Position numbers and translations under genes: made by a program. Shown here piece after piece: positions 25,190 to 34,016 of a stretch of 37,771 nucleotides of DNA (the first letter of the stretch is position 1; every line of letters begins with the position of its first letter). The stretch comes from an uncultured bacterium (lineage in GTDB: Bacteria; Cyanobacteriota; Vampirovibrionia; LMEP-6097). The notes under the pieces were generated by a model. That model ran no database searches. It saw only the letters and a program-made list of their open reading frames with translations, and was not told the DNA's origin. Location of the stretch: NCBI GenBank assembly GCA_903930015.1, contig CAIYXB010000133.1:1-37771 (forward strand), given 5' to 3'.

Positions 25190-26289
25190 GCGGCAAGAGC
25201 TGTAATATTATTTCCTGTTTTGACTCCTGTTGCACGAAGTTTTCTTGTTTTATCTACATAAGTACCTTCATCACGCGCGCTAGAAGTATTTGTATAAAAG
25301 AAATTAGCAAGATTATTAGTTGCTAGGCTCAAGTGACTTAAGACAGTTGCAAAAGGTTCTGGTGTAAATGTTTGCAATATATCAAGAGCTGATACACCAA
25401 GATAAATACCACCTGATAGTTTGTTGTTTATATCTCCATGAACAAGCTTTCCATAATCACAACCAATACCTCCTAAATTACGAATTATTGCAGCGACTTT
25501 TCTTAAATAAGAGTCTTTGTTAGGAGAAAGAATACCAAGAGTAGCTCCAATGAAATTTCCAAAAGCACTTACAAACATTGTCCCATTATGTTTTTCTTCA
25601 AATTCCTTGCCTCTGAATATCATTCTATTTTTGCCTAGTCCAGCTTTGTAAATTTCAATCATCTTTTCTTTAAAAGCTTTAGCATTATTAGTAAAATCCT
25701 CAAAGAGATTTTTTGAAGGTTTTACCTTGTCTCTGTGACCTTGTTCCATCATTGAGATACCGCTACTTAGACCAGAGAATAAGAAGAAATTTTCTAAACT
25801 TGCAAAAGGTGCAATCGAATAAGCAAGTCTTCCTATTCCATCCCAGGATCTTCCGTGCTGTAATGCAGAAATACCTTTTATGATGAAGTTGTATAAATTT
25901 GCAGCTTTAGAAACGAATAGGGAGTTTTTATCAAAAAATCCTTCAAGATTTTCTGGTAGTATTTTTGTTGCTTTTGAGAAACCAGCAATTAAATGCATTG
26001 TGGAAGCAAATCCAAGAGCGATAATTGGAACTTTATCTCGAATAGTTTTAAAAATATTATTTGTGGGTAAGTTCTTTGAATTTTCAAGTCCTTCCATTGA
26101 ATCAAAAGAATTATTGTTAGTGCTAGGCTCAATTAATTTGTGTAAACGATTTAAATTTTCAAAACTATTTTTATGATGATCTAGAGTTTTCTTTTCTTCG
26201 AATCTATTTTGTGCATGTAAAACTTTGCCAGCAAAATTTTGGTTTTCTGCTGTTTCTAAGATATTTTTACTGGTGTCTAATGCAAGCAC
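25186..26289 (-). CDS. Hypothetical protein (367 aa), lineage-specific
   Basis: No family was recognised. There is no N-terminal signal; the first 80 residues are polar and Asn-rich (SFENLNRLHKLIEPSTNNNS). The rest has several weakly hydrophobic, Gly/Ala-rich stretches, for example VPIIALGFASTMHLIAGF (about 88-105), AYSIAPFASLENFFLFSGLS, TMFVSAFGNFIGATLGIL and GGIYLGVSALDILQTF, which might be amphipathic or membrane-associated helices. The C-terminal tail is basic and Thr-rich. The long open frame with codon use like its neighbours supports a real gene. It lies downstream of rseP on the same strand, separated by about 100 bp that include a hairpin. Confidence 0.7.
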   Translation of the reverse strand: MLALDTSKNILETAENQNFAGKVLHAQNRFEEKKTLDHHKNSFENLNRLHKLIEPSTNNNSFDSMEGLENSKNLPTNNIFKTIRDKVPIIALGFASTMHLIAGFSKATKILPENLEGFFDKNSLFVSKAANLYNFIIKGISALQHGRSWDGIGRLAYSIAPFASLENFFLFSGLSSGISMMEQGHRDKVKPSKNLFEDFTNNAKAFKEKMIEIYKAGLGKNRMIFRGKEFEEKHNGTMFVSAFGNFIGATLGILSPNKDSYLRKVAAIIRNLGGIGCDYGKLVHGDINNKLSGGIYLGVSALDILQTFTPEPFATVLSHLSLATNNLANFFYTNTSSARDEGTYVDKTRKLRATGVKTGNNITALAA

Positions 26290-26357
26290 TTATATATACA
26301 TGTTAGCATTTTTAAGAATCAAAGAAAAACTTAGGTGTTTTCAGCCAAAAATAACCA

Positions 26358-26394
26358 AAGGTCCGCTTTGAGTCGCGGACTGGAGGCGGACCTT
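26358..26394 (-). terminator. Hairpin at the rseP stop codon, possible terminator
   Basis: AAGGTCCGC and GCGGACCTT form a perfect 9-bp stem whose arm overlaps the rseP stop (26393-26395). On the minus strand it is followed by TTGGTTATTTTTGG, T-rich but not a clean run. The loop repeats GTCGCGGAC-type words, so it could also be a small palindromic repeat reused as a terminator. Confidence 0.5.
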
Positions 26395-27523
26395 AGCCAA
26401 AAAGCCAGTTTTTAATATCGTTAAAAGTGGTAATTAATATGGCCGACATCAAAAAGGCAAATCCAATTTGCACCAAGCTCTCTTGAAATTTTTCAGATGG
26501 TTTTTTACCTGTAATAGCTTCAATGGCCATAAACATTAGATGTCCACCATCTAATGCTGGTATCGGAAGTAAATTTATTACAGCAAGATTTAAGCTAAGT
26601 AGAATTGCAAAATCAAAAAGCAATGTTGCATTGTTTTTGATGTCTTGGCTAATGATTTGAACAATACCAACAATCCCTTTTACGTCTCCTAGATTAACTC
26701 CAGCGGGCTCTAAGTTAGGAACGAAAATTCCAATGATTTTCTGAAATAGTGCTGCAAAAATTCCAAATACAGACAAAAACATGAGTAGTATTGTTTTACT
26801 TACAAACAAGAAAGCCTCTTTGATCCATATAAACGCATTTGCTGGATACTTGTTATAAATTTTTTGTGAACCTAGTACTATTCCAAGAGCTCCAGGGTTC
26901 TTGATATATAAACTTAATTTTCTAATATCTTCTATCTCTTTATCGGGATTAATATCTCTTTCAACTAAAAGAGTTATTTGTGTGTTTGCAGTTGCTTTGA
27001 TTTTGTCTTGCAATTCTTTTGCTGTCGTCAATTGATAGTCATCAATACTTATAACCTTATCTCCAATCGCAAGACCAGCTTTTTGTGCTGGCGAATCTTT
27101 TGAAAACGCTGATACTGTGGTAGTTGGCTGGGCACTGGGAAGTCCAACACACGCTGCCATAATAATTGCAAGTAAAAATGCAAAAAGGATATTAAAAGCA
27201 ATACCACCAAAGGCAACTACTGCTCTTTGATGCACAGGAAATTCTCTTAGTGGTTTTAAATTTTCATACTTCGCTAGAGATTCTTTATCGGTTTCATCTC
27301 CGAGTTCTGGAATTGCAACAAAACCTCCTATCAAAGCAAAATAAAATTTGAATTGAGTGTCCCATTTTTTAAATAAATTAATTCCAGGTCCAAATGGTAA
27401 TCCGATTCCAAAAACAGGAGTTTGAAATCCATACATTTTGGCGAATAAAAAATGACCAAATTCGTGGACAATAATTAAAACTGCAATAGTTAAAACACTA
27501 ATAATGATGGCAAAAAAATCCAT
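26393..27523 (-). CDS. rseP: RIP metalloprotease RseP (site-2 protease)
   Basis: Intramembrane zinc protease that cuts membrane-bound regulators and leftover signal peptides. 376 residues. The zinc motif HEFGH is at 20-24 in the first transmembrane helix, one PDZ domain at about 125-200 (SPAQKAGLAIGDKVISIDD), and the third ligand region NLLPIPALDGGHLMF in the C-terminal part. A single PDZ is typical of cyanobacterial and Gram-positive members, against two in E. coli. About four membrane spans. It lies downstream of the GT9 gene behind a cluster of palindromes, so it probably has its own promoter. Confidence 0.95.
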   Translation of the reverse strand: MDFFAIIISVLTIAVLIIVHEFGHFLFAKMYGFQTPVFGIGLPFGPGINLFKKWDTQFKFYFALIGGFVAIPELGDETDKESLAKYENLKPLREFPVHQRAVVAFGGIAFNILFAFLLAIIMAACVGLPSAQPTTTVSAFSKDSPAQKAGLAIGDKVISIDDYQLTTAKELQDKIKATANTQITLLVERDINPDKEIEDIRKLSLYIKNPGALGIVLGSQKIYNKYPANAFIWIKEAFLFVSKTILLMFLSVFGIFAALFQKIIGIFVPNLEPAGVNLGDVKGIVGIVQIISQDIKNNATLLFDFAILLSLNLAVINLLPIPALDGGHLMFMAIEAITGKKPSEKFQESLVQIGFAFLMSAILITTFNDIKNWLFG

Positions 27524-27545
27524 TGTATTTATTATACAGCTTGTT

Positions 27546-27629
27546 GGGAGTGTCGCCGAATGGCATTTTAGAATAGAAATTAGATGAAATATAAAGAATT
27601 AGAAATAGATGCCATTCGTCGATACTCCC
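27546..27629. repeat. Palindromic element with GGGAGTGTCGCCGAATGGCAT arms
   Basis: The left arm at 27546-27566 matches the inverted right arm at 27609-27629 in 19 of 21 bases; the A-rich loop is 42 bases. It shares the word GTGTCGCCGAA with the end of the element at 27692-27773, suggesting related ends. It lies just upstream of rseP. Confidence 0.7.
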
Positions 27630-27643
27630 TCAAATATCTGTTG

Positions 27644-27682
27644 CAAACTCTGTTGCTCAACTCCGTTGAGCAACAGAGTTTG
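27644..27682 (+). terminator. Perfect 18-bp hairpin with T-tract
   Basis: CAAACTCTGTTGCTCAAC-TCC-GTTGAGCAACAGAGTTTG followed by ATCTTTTTT on the + strand. It has terminator form, but no + strand gene precedes it, so it may block antisense transcription or simply be the middle unit of a palindrome cluster. Confidence 0.6.
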
Positions 27683-27691
27683 ATCTTTTTT

Positions 27692-27773
27692 AAGGGCTTG
27701 TTTCCGCCGAACTTCACCAAAATTAAAGATTTTGGGCCTTCTATTGACACATTAGGTTCGGCGACACGCCCTT
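27692..27773. repeat. Palindromic element with AAGGGC...GCCCTT ends
   Basis: AAGGGCTTGTTTCCGCCGAAC pairs with GTTCGGCGACACGCCCTT (27756-27773), with an inner AAAAT/ATTTT stem. The right arm encodes the last residues (RACRRT) and stop of the GT9 gene. Shares GTGTCGCCGAA with the element 27546-27629. Confidence 0.65.
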
Positions 27774-28771
27774 GTTTGTTGATAAACCATATCGGGACTT
27801 ATTTTATTAATAGAATTGTGGTCTTTGAGTTTGGTCTTTTTGTTACTAGCTTTTAAACCATAAAGCTTATCTACACTGATAGCTTTGAAGCCATATGGAC
27901 CAGATCTTGACCCACTACTAGGTCCATAAAGTCCTATTATTTTTTTATCTTTTTTTTGTGAGAAAAGTGAGGCTGCTGCAATATGTAATGGTCCAGTGTC
28001 CACTCCAATAACTAGATCCATTCCTTGATAAAAGTGGAATAAATCTTCGAGTTTTTTGTCTGTAACTATCTGAATTTTTTTTGAAACAGAACTTCGAATT
28101 TGTTCAAGATAGTCTTGATTTTGCGGTGAACCTGTCATGAAAAAATTATATTGATTTTCATCTAAACCTTGAATTAAATGAACCCAATTTTCTAAAGCCC
28201 AATGCTTAGACTCCCATGTTGTTGCTGGAATAAAGCAACATTGTTTTTTTTCTTTCTTTTTAGATTCTTGCATACTAACGCCAAAATCAATGCTCAAGTC
28301 AAGTTCACCTTGATTGCAATTTAGCTCATTAAGAAAGGAACCAATCAATTCAAGGTTTTGATCAATAACATGCTTCTTAGATTCAATACTTTTATAATCA
28401 CAAAAAGATTTTTTATAAAAATATCGTGCCCAATCTTCTCTTGGTAATTTGAATCCGTAATTAGAATTTGGAGCGATTATTTTGGAAATTAGAGCTGTCT
28501 TAAAAAGACCTTGTAAGTCAATCACGTAATCATATTGATTTTTTAATTCACTTGCTTTTCTTATAAGAGTAGTAAATTTGCGATTTTGGAGAATCACAAG
28601 ATTTTCTTTTTTAATAGATTGAAATAAGCTTGGGGCAAGGCTCTCGTATACAAGCCAGTCAATTTGCAGATTGGGATTTTCTTTAATCAAGTTTCTTTTA
28701 AGAGCTAGATAGGCAGGTATGCCATGAACCAAGTCACCTATTGAGCTTAATTTAATAATGAGTATTTTCAT
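27752..28771 (-). CDS. Glycosyltransferase family 9 (heptosyltransferase-like)
   Basis: 339 residues. N-terminal KLSSIGDLVHGIPA (7-20) and C-terminal GVDTGPLHIAAAS (from 256) followed by GLYGPSSGSRSGPYG are the GT9 (WaaC/WaaF/RfaF) signatures. Family knowledge: these transfer ADP-heptose or similar sugars to the inner core of lipopolysaccharide on the cytosolic face of the inner membrane. This implies a diderm envelope. The last six residues RACRRT and the stop lie inside a palindromic element, so the natural C-terminus was changed by that insertion or evolved from it. It is divergent from der. Confidence 0.92.
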   Translation of the reverse strand: MKILIIKLSSIGDLVHGIPAYLALKRNLIKENPNLQIDWLVYESLAPSLFQSIKKENLVILQNRKFTTLIRKASELKNQYDYVIDLQGLFKTALISKIIAPNSNYGFKLPREDWARYFYKKSFCDYKSIESKKHVIDQNLELIGSFLNELNCNQGELDLSIDFGVSMQESKKKEKKQCCFIPATTWESKHWALENWVHLIQGLDENQYNFFMTGSPQNQDYLEQIRSSVSKKIQIVTDKKLEDLFHFYQGMDLVIGVDTGPLHIAAASLFSQKKDKKIIGLYGPSSGSRSGPYGFKAISVDKLYGLKASNKKTKLKDHNSINKISPDMVYQQTRACRRT

Positions 28772-28947
28772 TCCTTGAGGACTACAATACCTATAATTTA
28801 GCTTATTTAGCGGGTTGTGTTCAGATAAACATCCCGGTTAGATCCTTTAATTATTAAATTTTGTATAACTTATTAGATAAATGCTTTTTTTATTATTTGT
28901 AAGAGCTAATCTATTAATACGCGATAGCTTTTAAAGTTCCTTATTAA

Positions 28948-30300
28948 ATGTCAAAAATTAAACTAGCAATAATAGGAAGACCAAATGTGGGCAAGAGCAC
29001 ATTACTAAATAGACTTGCAGAAAAAAGGCATGCCATCGTTGGAGAAAAAGCCGGAATTACTAGAGACAGAAATTATATTGATTTTGATTGGGAAGATCAG
29101 AGTTTTACTATAATCGATACTGGTGGAATTACTTTTGATAACGAAGATGGCTTTGCCGATGAAATTAAAAGACAAGCAATGATTGCAATTGAAGAAGCTG
29201 ATGCAATTATTTTTTTAACTGATATTAGTACTGGAATCACAGCTCAAGATGATCAAGTTGCAAATATTTTAAGAAGAAGTTGCAAAAAACCAGTTTATGT
29301 TGCAGCTAATAAATCGGATAGCCCTGAGCGTGAGCAAATGGTGTTTGAGTTTTATGGTTTAGGATTTGAAAATGTTTATGCAATAAGTGCTTTGCATGGC
29401 TCTCAGGGACTAAGTCAAATGCTCAGTGATATTTGTAGTACTTTCAAGTCAGAACCTAGATCTGATTTAAAAGAAGATTTTATAAGAGTAGCTATTGTTG
29501 GAAAACCAAATGTTGGTAAGTCAAGTTTATTTAATAAATTACTTGGTGAAGATCGATCTATCGTAAGTGATATTAGTGGTACCACTCGCGATTCAATTAA
29601 TACTAAGCTCAAGCGTCATGGTTTGAATTTTGAATTAATAGACACAGCAGGACTTAGAAGAAAATCAAAAGTCCGTGAAGAAATAGAAAGATTTTCAAAT
29701 ATAAGAACTACTTTTTCGATTGCCGCATGTGATGTTGCAGTGTTGATTATTGATGCAACAGATGAAGAGATAATTACTGACCAAGATCAAAAAATAGCTT
29801 CTTTAATAGAGAATAAAGGTAAAGCTTGTGTTGTCCTAATCAACAAGTGGGATTTGGTAGATTCAGAAATTAAGGAAAATAACGTAAAACTAGAAAAGTT
29901 TAAAAAAGAACTTGACCATAAACTGCGTTTTATTGATTATGCACCTAAAGAGTTTATCTCTGCTATTACAGGAAAGCGTACAGATAAAGTATGGGAATTA
30001 ATAGACCAAGTTAACCAAGAGCACAAGAAAAAATTATCAACAAATATTTTAAATAAAGTTATAAGTGACATAAGTGTATTTCAGCCTCCTCCTGTTGTTA
30101 GGCAGAAAGCTCTAAAAATGAAATTTGCGACTCAAGTTGCAGTGGCACCACCAGAGTTTGTACTTTTTACAAATTATCCAGAGCTTGTTCCTGAATCCTA
30201 TAAGAGATTTTTGGAAAATCAGTTTAGGCAGTATTTTGGTTTTAACGGAACACCAATAAGAATTAATTTTAAAGCAGAAGACAAACAGACCCAGGTATAG
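28948..30300 (+). CDS. der: Ribosome-assembly GTPase Der (EngA)
   Basis: 450 residues with two tandem GTPase domains and a C-terminal KH-like domain, the unique Der plan. The first P-loop GRPNVGKST is at 10-18 with DTGG and NKSD; the second GKPNVGKSS is at about 185-193 with DTAGLRRKSK and NKWD. The KH-like end contains FVLFTNYPELVPESYKRFLE and FGFNGTPIRI. It acts in 50S subunit maturation and is usually essential. It is followed after 4 bases by the CLC channel gene, so both are probably on one transcript. Confidence 0.97.
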   Translation: MSKIKLAIIGRPNVGKSTLLNRLAEKRHAIVGEKAGITRDRNYIDFDWEDQSFTIIDTGGITFDNEDGFADEIKRQAMIAIEEADAIIFLTDISTGITAQDDQVANILRRSCKKPVYVAANKSDSPEREQMVFEFYGLGFENVYAISALHGSQGLSQMLSDICSTFKSEPRSDLKEDFIRVAIVGKPNVGKSSLFNKLLGEDRSIVSDISGTTRDSINTKLKRHGLNFELIDTAGLRRKSKVREEIERFSNIRTTFSIAACDVAVLIIDATDEEIITDQDQKIASLIENKGKACVVLINKWDLVDSEIKENNVKLEKFKKELDHKLRFIDYAPKEFISAITGKRTDKVWELIDQVNQEHKKKLSTNILNKVISDISVFQPPPVVRQKALKMKFATQVAVAPPEFVLFTNYPELVPESYKRFLENQFRQYFGFNGTPIRINFKAEDKQTQV

Positions 30301-30304
30301 GCTT

Positions 30305-32035
30305 TTGAGCGAACTAAAAAAACTTCAAAAATTTTTTACAGAAAGCTTTGATTATAAGACTCAAATTTTACTAAGAGTAGCTTTGATCGGTGTGATCATA
30401 GGTGTTGTTGCAGTGGCTTTTAGAAGGGGTATTGAAATTCTTGCTCATTTTATTTCTCAAATATGTACAACGACTGATGGAGAATGGTACACGTGGTTAT
30501 ATTTTCCTTTGATAACAACTCTTGGAGGACTTGTTGCAGGTTATATTACTCAAAAGTATGCACCTGATGCCAAAGGTAGTGGTATACCTCAAGTGAAGCA
30601 AGCTTTAAATACAAGTAGTGTTGTTATTAAATTAAGAACAGCTTTTGTGAAATTTTTTGCTGGGATAATTGCAATAGGATCAGGACTTTCTTTAGGCAGA
30701 GAGGGACCAACAGTGCATATTGGTGCTGCATTAGCTTCAAAAATATCAAGAGTGCTTGGTGGCAAGCATAGAAAAAGAGCAGTCGCAAGTGGTGCTGGAG
30801 CTGGACTGGCAGCAGCTTTTAATACTCCGATCGCTGGGGTTATTTTTGTAATTGAAGAGTTAGATAAAAATATGTCTAGTCTTGCTTTAGGTCCGGCAAT
30901 AGTTGGGTCTGTATCAGCGGCTGTTACTTGTAGGTTACTTTATGGTGATGCTTTTACTTTTAAGTTTGAATCTACTCACGTAACAGATCTTTGGAGTTTA
31001 CCTCTATTTATTTTTCTTGGCGTACTTTGCGCAATTTTTGGTGTGTATTTTCAAAGATCAATACTTTGGAGCTTAGGCGCCTATGAAAAAGTTTTAACTG
31101 GTAAGCTTCCAAAATGGGCTTGGGGAGGGCTTGCTGGTTTTGTTACAGGAGTTGTTGCGCTTTATCTTCCACAAGCCATTGGTGGTGGTCATGAAACTTT
31201 GGCATCTGTTCTAGACGAAAGTCTTCCTTTGTTACTCATTATTATAATTTTTATGGTGAAATATTTTTTAACTGTCGTTGCTTATGGTAGTGGTGTTCCT
31301 GGTGGAATTTTTGCTCCGACGATAATACTTGGTGCTTTACTTGGATCAATTGTTGGTCATGTAAGCGGAGCTGTATTTCCTCAGCTAGGAGTAGTTCCGG
31401 CAAATTTTGCCTTTGTTGGAATGGGAGCCTTCTTTACAGCAGTATCTAGAGCTCCAATTACAAGTATTGTTATGTTATTTGAGCTCACAGGAAACTATGA
31501 ATTGGTTCTACCCCTAATGTTTGCTTGTATAGTTGCAAATGTTAGTGCTGAAAGATTAAAAAAGGGAAGTATCTACAGGTGCCTTCTAGAAAGAGAAGGA
31601 ATTGATATCAAAGAATATTCTTCACCTTCCTACCTGCAAAGATTCAGTGTAGAAGACGCTATGAATTCATCTGTGGATACTATAAATGAAAATGAGCCAT
31701 TAATAAATCTAATTGAGGCTTTTGATAAAACTGATCATAGTGGTTTCCCTGTTGTTGATAATGAAGGTAAATTAGTCGGAATTGTCACAAAGCAAGATAT
31801 GCACCGTATTAGTACTGATATGAAATATGATGAATTTCTTGTCAAAAATATTATGACAAAAAATCCAAAAGTTTTAAGACCAAGCGATAATTTACATTCT
31901 GCAATTATTAAATTCTATGAATTTAAGGTAGGAAGATTGCTTGTTATTGATGATAATGACAATGAGGCTTTAGTCGGTATTATTACTCGATCAGATATTA
32001 TTAATTTTGAAGCGAGTCAAGAACTGGTCTCTTAG
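30305..32035 (+). CDS. CLC-family chloride channel/antiporter with two CBS domains
   Basis: Inner-membrane anion channel or Cl-/H+ antiporter, 576 residues. TTG start; no in-frame Met exists until residue 190, well inside the core. The chloride-pathway motifs are GSGIP (91-95), GREGP (131-135, with the gating Glu133) and [11 protein letters not shown] (328-338). Two CBS domains follow at about 449-505 and 512-570, which in relatives bind adenine nucleotides to control gating. It is translationally close to der (4 bp) though functionally unrelated. The 3' end overlaps the msrAB stop by 4 bp. Confidence 0.94.
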   Translation: MSELKKLQKFFTESFDYKTQILLRVALIGVIIGVVAVAFRRGIEILAHFISQICTTTDGEWYTWLYFPLITTLGGLVAGYITQKYAPDAKGSGIPQVKQALNTSSVVIKLRTAFVKFFAGIIAIGSGLSLGREGPTVHIGAALASKISRVLGGKHRKRAVASGAGAGLAAAFNTPIAGVIFVIEELDKNMSSLALGPAIVGSVSAAVTCRLLYGDAFTFKFESTHVTDLWSLPLFIFLGVLCAIFGVYFQRSILWSLGAYEKVLTGKLPKWAWGGLAGFVTGVVALYLPQAIGGGHETLASVLDESLPLLLIIIIFMVKYFLTVVAYGSGVPGGIFAPTIILGALLGSIVGHVSGAVFPQLGVVPANFAFVGMGAFFTAVSRAPITSIVMLFELTGNYELVLPLMFACIVANVSAERLKKGSIYRCLLEREGIDIKEYSSPSYLQRFSVEDAMNSSVDTINENEPLINLIEAFDKTDHSGFPVVDNEGKLVGIVTKQDMHRISTDMKYDEFLVKNIMTKNPKVLRPSDNLHSAIIKFYEFKVGRLLVIDDNDNEALVGIITRSDIINFEASQELVS

Positions 32036-33165
32036 AATAGCTTTAAATATTGTCCGTATCCTTCTTTCTCAAGATCTTTTACTGGAATAAATTTTAGAGC
32101 AGCTGAGTTTATGCAGTACCTTAAGCCGCCATCTTTTTGAGGTCCATCATTAAATACGTGACCCAAGTGAGAATCGCCGTGTTTAGATTTAACTTCAACC
32201 CTTTTCATGCCATGACTTTCATCTGTTTTTTCAATGACGTTAGCTTGTTCTAGGGGCTTAGTAAAAGAAGGCCAGCCAGTACCTGAGTCGAATTTGCTTT
32301 TTGAGCTAAAGAGAGGCTCTCCTGTGACGATATCCACATAGATTCCAGCTTCTTTGTTATCCCAGTATTTGTTCTTGAATGGAGGCTCGGTACCGCAGTT
32401 TTGAGTCACATGGTACTGAATATCATCTAAATTCTTTAACAGAGTTTCTTTGTTAGGTTTTTTGAATTTACTTTCACTTTGGCCATTTAATTGATTTATA
32501 TCTAGAGTTTCAATCTCATCCTCTAAATCGAATAGAGGCTTCTTAAATTCACTTTGTATTTTGTCAACAAAACTTTGTCTGCCAGACCCAGCTCTATAAG
32601 CAGCATAATGAATTGGATTTTTCTTGTAATAATCTTGGTGATATTCTTCGGCAGGGTAAAATTCACCAGCATCTTTTATCTCTAATTTAATGAGAGTATA
32701 AAAAAGTTTTTTTTCATTTAATTGTGAAATAGCTTTTTGTGCTAGTTCTTTTTGCTTGTCATTATGATAAAAAATTGCAGGTTTGTATTGTGATCCTCTA
32801 TCTGCAAATTGTCCTTCGTTATCAGTGACATCGACCTCTCTAAAATAAGCTTCTAGTAATTCTACATAGCTAATTAGTTTTGGATTATAAGATATCTCAA
32901 TAGCCTCATAATGCCCGGTGCTTCCCATACTCACTCTTTCATAATTAGCATCTTTTTTACTTCCACCTATGTAGCCAGAAGTTACGGAGAGTACTCCCTT
33001 AAGTTTTGAGAAGGTGCTCTCTACGCACCAAAAACAGCCTCCTGCAAAAGTAGCTATTTCTGCTGTAGCAGCTTGAACATTATTTCCATCTTTCATTTGT
33101 TTATCCTTTTGTGAAGTGCATGAAATACAACTAATTATTATAAGTAAAGCAAAAAGATATTTCAT
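32032..33165 (-). CDS. msrAB: MsrA-MsrB fusion methionine sulfoxide reductase, lipoprotein
   Basis: 377 residues. A lipoprotein signal ([16 protein letters not shown], lipobox Cys probably 16) anchors it to a membrane facing the periplasm. The MsrA domain has GGCFWC (42-47, catalytic Cys44) and about 150 further residues; the MsrB domain starts near 245 with [15 protein letters not shown], then [20 protein letters not shown] and the catalytic Cys351 in [11 protein letters not shown]. It reduces both S and R methionine sulfoxides in exported proteins. The CxxC zinc pairs of many MsrB proteins appear absent. It follows the peroxiredoxin lipoprotein gene after 4 bp. Confidence 0.95.
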   Translation of the reverse strand: MKYLFALLIIISCISCTSQKDKQMKDGNNVQAATAEIATFAGGCFWCVESTFSKLKGVLSVTSGYIGGSKKDANYERVSMGSTGHYEAIEISYNPKLISYVELLEAYFREVDVTDNEGQFADRGSQYKPAIFYHNDKQKELAQKAISQLNEKKLFYTLIKLEIKDAGEFYPAEEYHQDYYKKNPIHYAAYRAGSGRQSFVDKIQSEFKKPLFDLEDEIETLDINQLNGQSESKFKKPNKETLLKNLDDIQYHVTQNCGTEPPFKNKYWDNKEAGIYVDIVTGEPLFSSKSKFDSGTGWPSFTKPLEQANVIEKTDESHGMKRVEVKSKHGDSHLGHVFNDGPQKDGGLRYCINSAALKFIPVKDLEKEGYGQYLKLF

Positions 33166-33169
33166 AATG

Positions 33170-33988
33170 TTAATTCAATCTAGCTTTGGCGAGAGCTAAT
33201 ACTGAATCAGGCTCAGCTCTATGCTTGTAATCAACATCTGCAAAAACATACTTAATGATTTTATCTTTGCTGATGATAAATGTAGCAGGTACAGGAATTT
33301 CCCATTCGCCATTACCATTTCTCTCGCCGATATTTATACCATACTGTTTGTAAATTGGTACTAGTTGGGGGTCAAGAGTAAAATTGAGGTGGTATTTTTT
33401 TGCAATTTTATTGTCTTGATCAAATAAAAGTGGGAATGGTAGAGAATTCTTATTATTGAAAATCTCTGAGTATGATGGTTTTTCAGGGCTAATTGCTATT
33501 ACTTCAAGTCCAGCATTTTTAAAAGCCTGATAGTAATTTTTAAATTCCTTTAGCTCTAAATTGCAGTAAGGGCACCAACTACCTCTATAAAATAGTAAAA
33601 CAACATTCTTTTCTTTCAATAAATTATAAAGTTCAACTTGATTACCTTTTGGATCTTTAAGTTCGAAATTATCTGCTTTATCACCAGCTTTTGGAAACTT
33701 AGTTTCCATTTGTTGGCTTTTTAATCTTTGTAAAGATTCGATCATTACTTTTTTATTTGCAGGTGCAATTTTAGATTTTGCTATTTCAGCATAAGCATCT
33801 AATTTGTCCTGTAAGCTCATCGTGATTGAAAGAGTTTCTGGTTTCTCAGACTCAATTTCAGGAATTTCTTCATTTTGAGATTTAAAATCACGCTTATCTT
33901 TATAAGAATTAGTTTTTTTAATGAAACTCTTACTGCAAGAGTTCAAACTAATTGTAAAAACTCCTATTAAAAATAAATTCCTGAGCAT
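33170..33988 (-). CDS. Peroxiredoxin (AhpC/TSA-type) lipoprotein
   Basis: 272 residues. The signal sequence [18 protein letters not shown] has lipobox LNSC with Cys18, so the mature protein is membrane-tethered. A charged linker (about 19-100) leads to the thioredoxin-fold domain, with [17 protein letters not shown] holding Cys139 and Cys142 (peroxidatic and resolving type). The AhpC/TSA core runs to residue 272 and includes [12 protein letters not shown]. Removes peroxides at the envelope and belongs to the same transcription unit as msrAB (gap 4 bp), giving a paired peroxide-defence and methionine-repair module. The GT39 gene is 28 bp upstream on the same strand and may share the transcript. 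Confidence 0.9.
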   Translation of the reverse strand: MLRNLFLIGVFTISLNSCSKSFIKKTNSYKDKRDFKSQNEEIPEIESEKPETLSITMSLQDKLDAYAEIAKSKIAPANKKVMIESLQRLKSQQMETKFPKAGDKADNFELKDPKGNQVELYNLLKEKNVVLLFYRGSWCPYCNLELKEFKNYYQAFKNAGLEVIAISPEKPSYSEIFNNKNSLPFPLLFDQDNKIAKKYHLNFTLDPQLVPIYKQYGINIGERNGNGEWEIPVPATFIISKDKIIKYVFADVDYKHRAEPDSVLALAKARLN

Positions 33989-34016
33989 ATTAATAAAGTT
34001 AACAGATTAGAAATGT

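Noticed and set aside
27584-27856. 90-codon open frame on the + strand
   Set aside because: Crosses three palindromes and the antisense 3' end of the GT9 gene; no family and no initiation signal.
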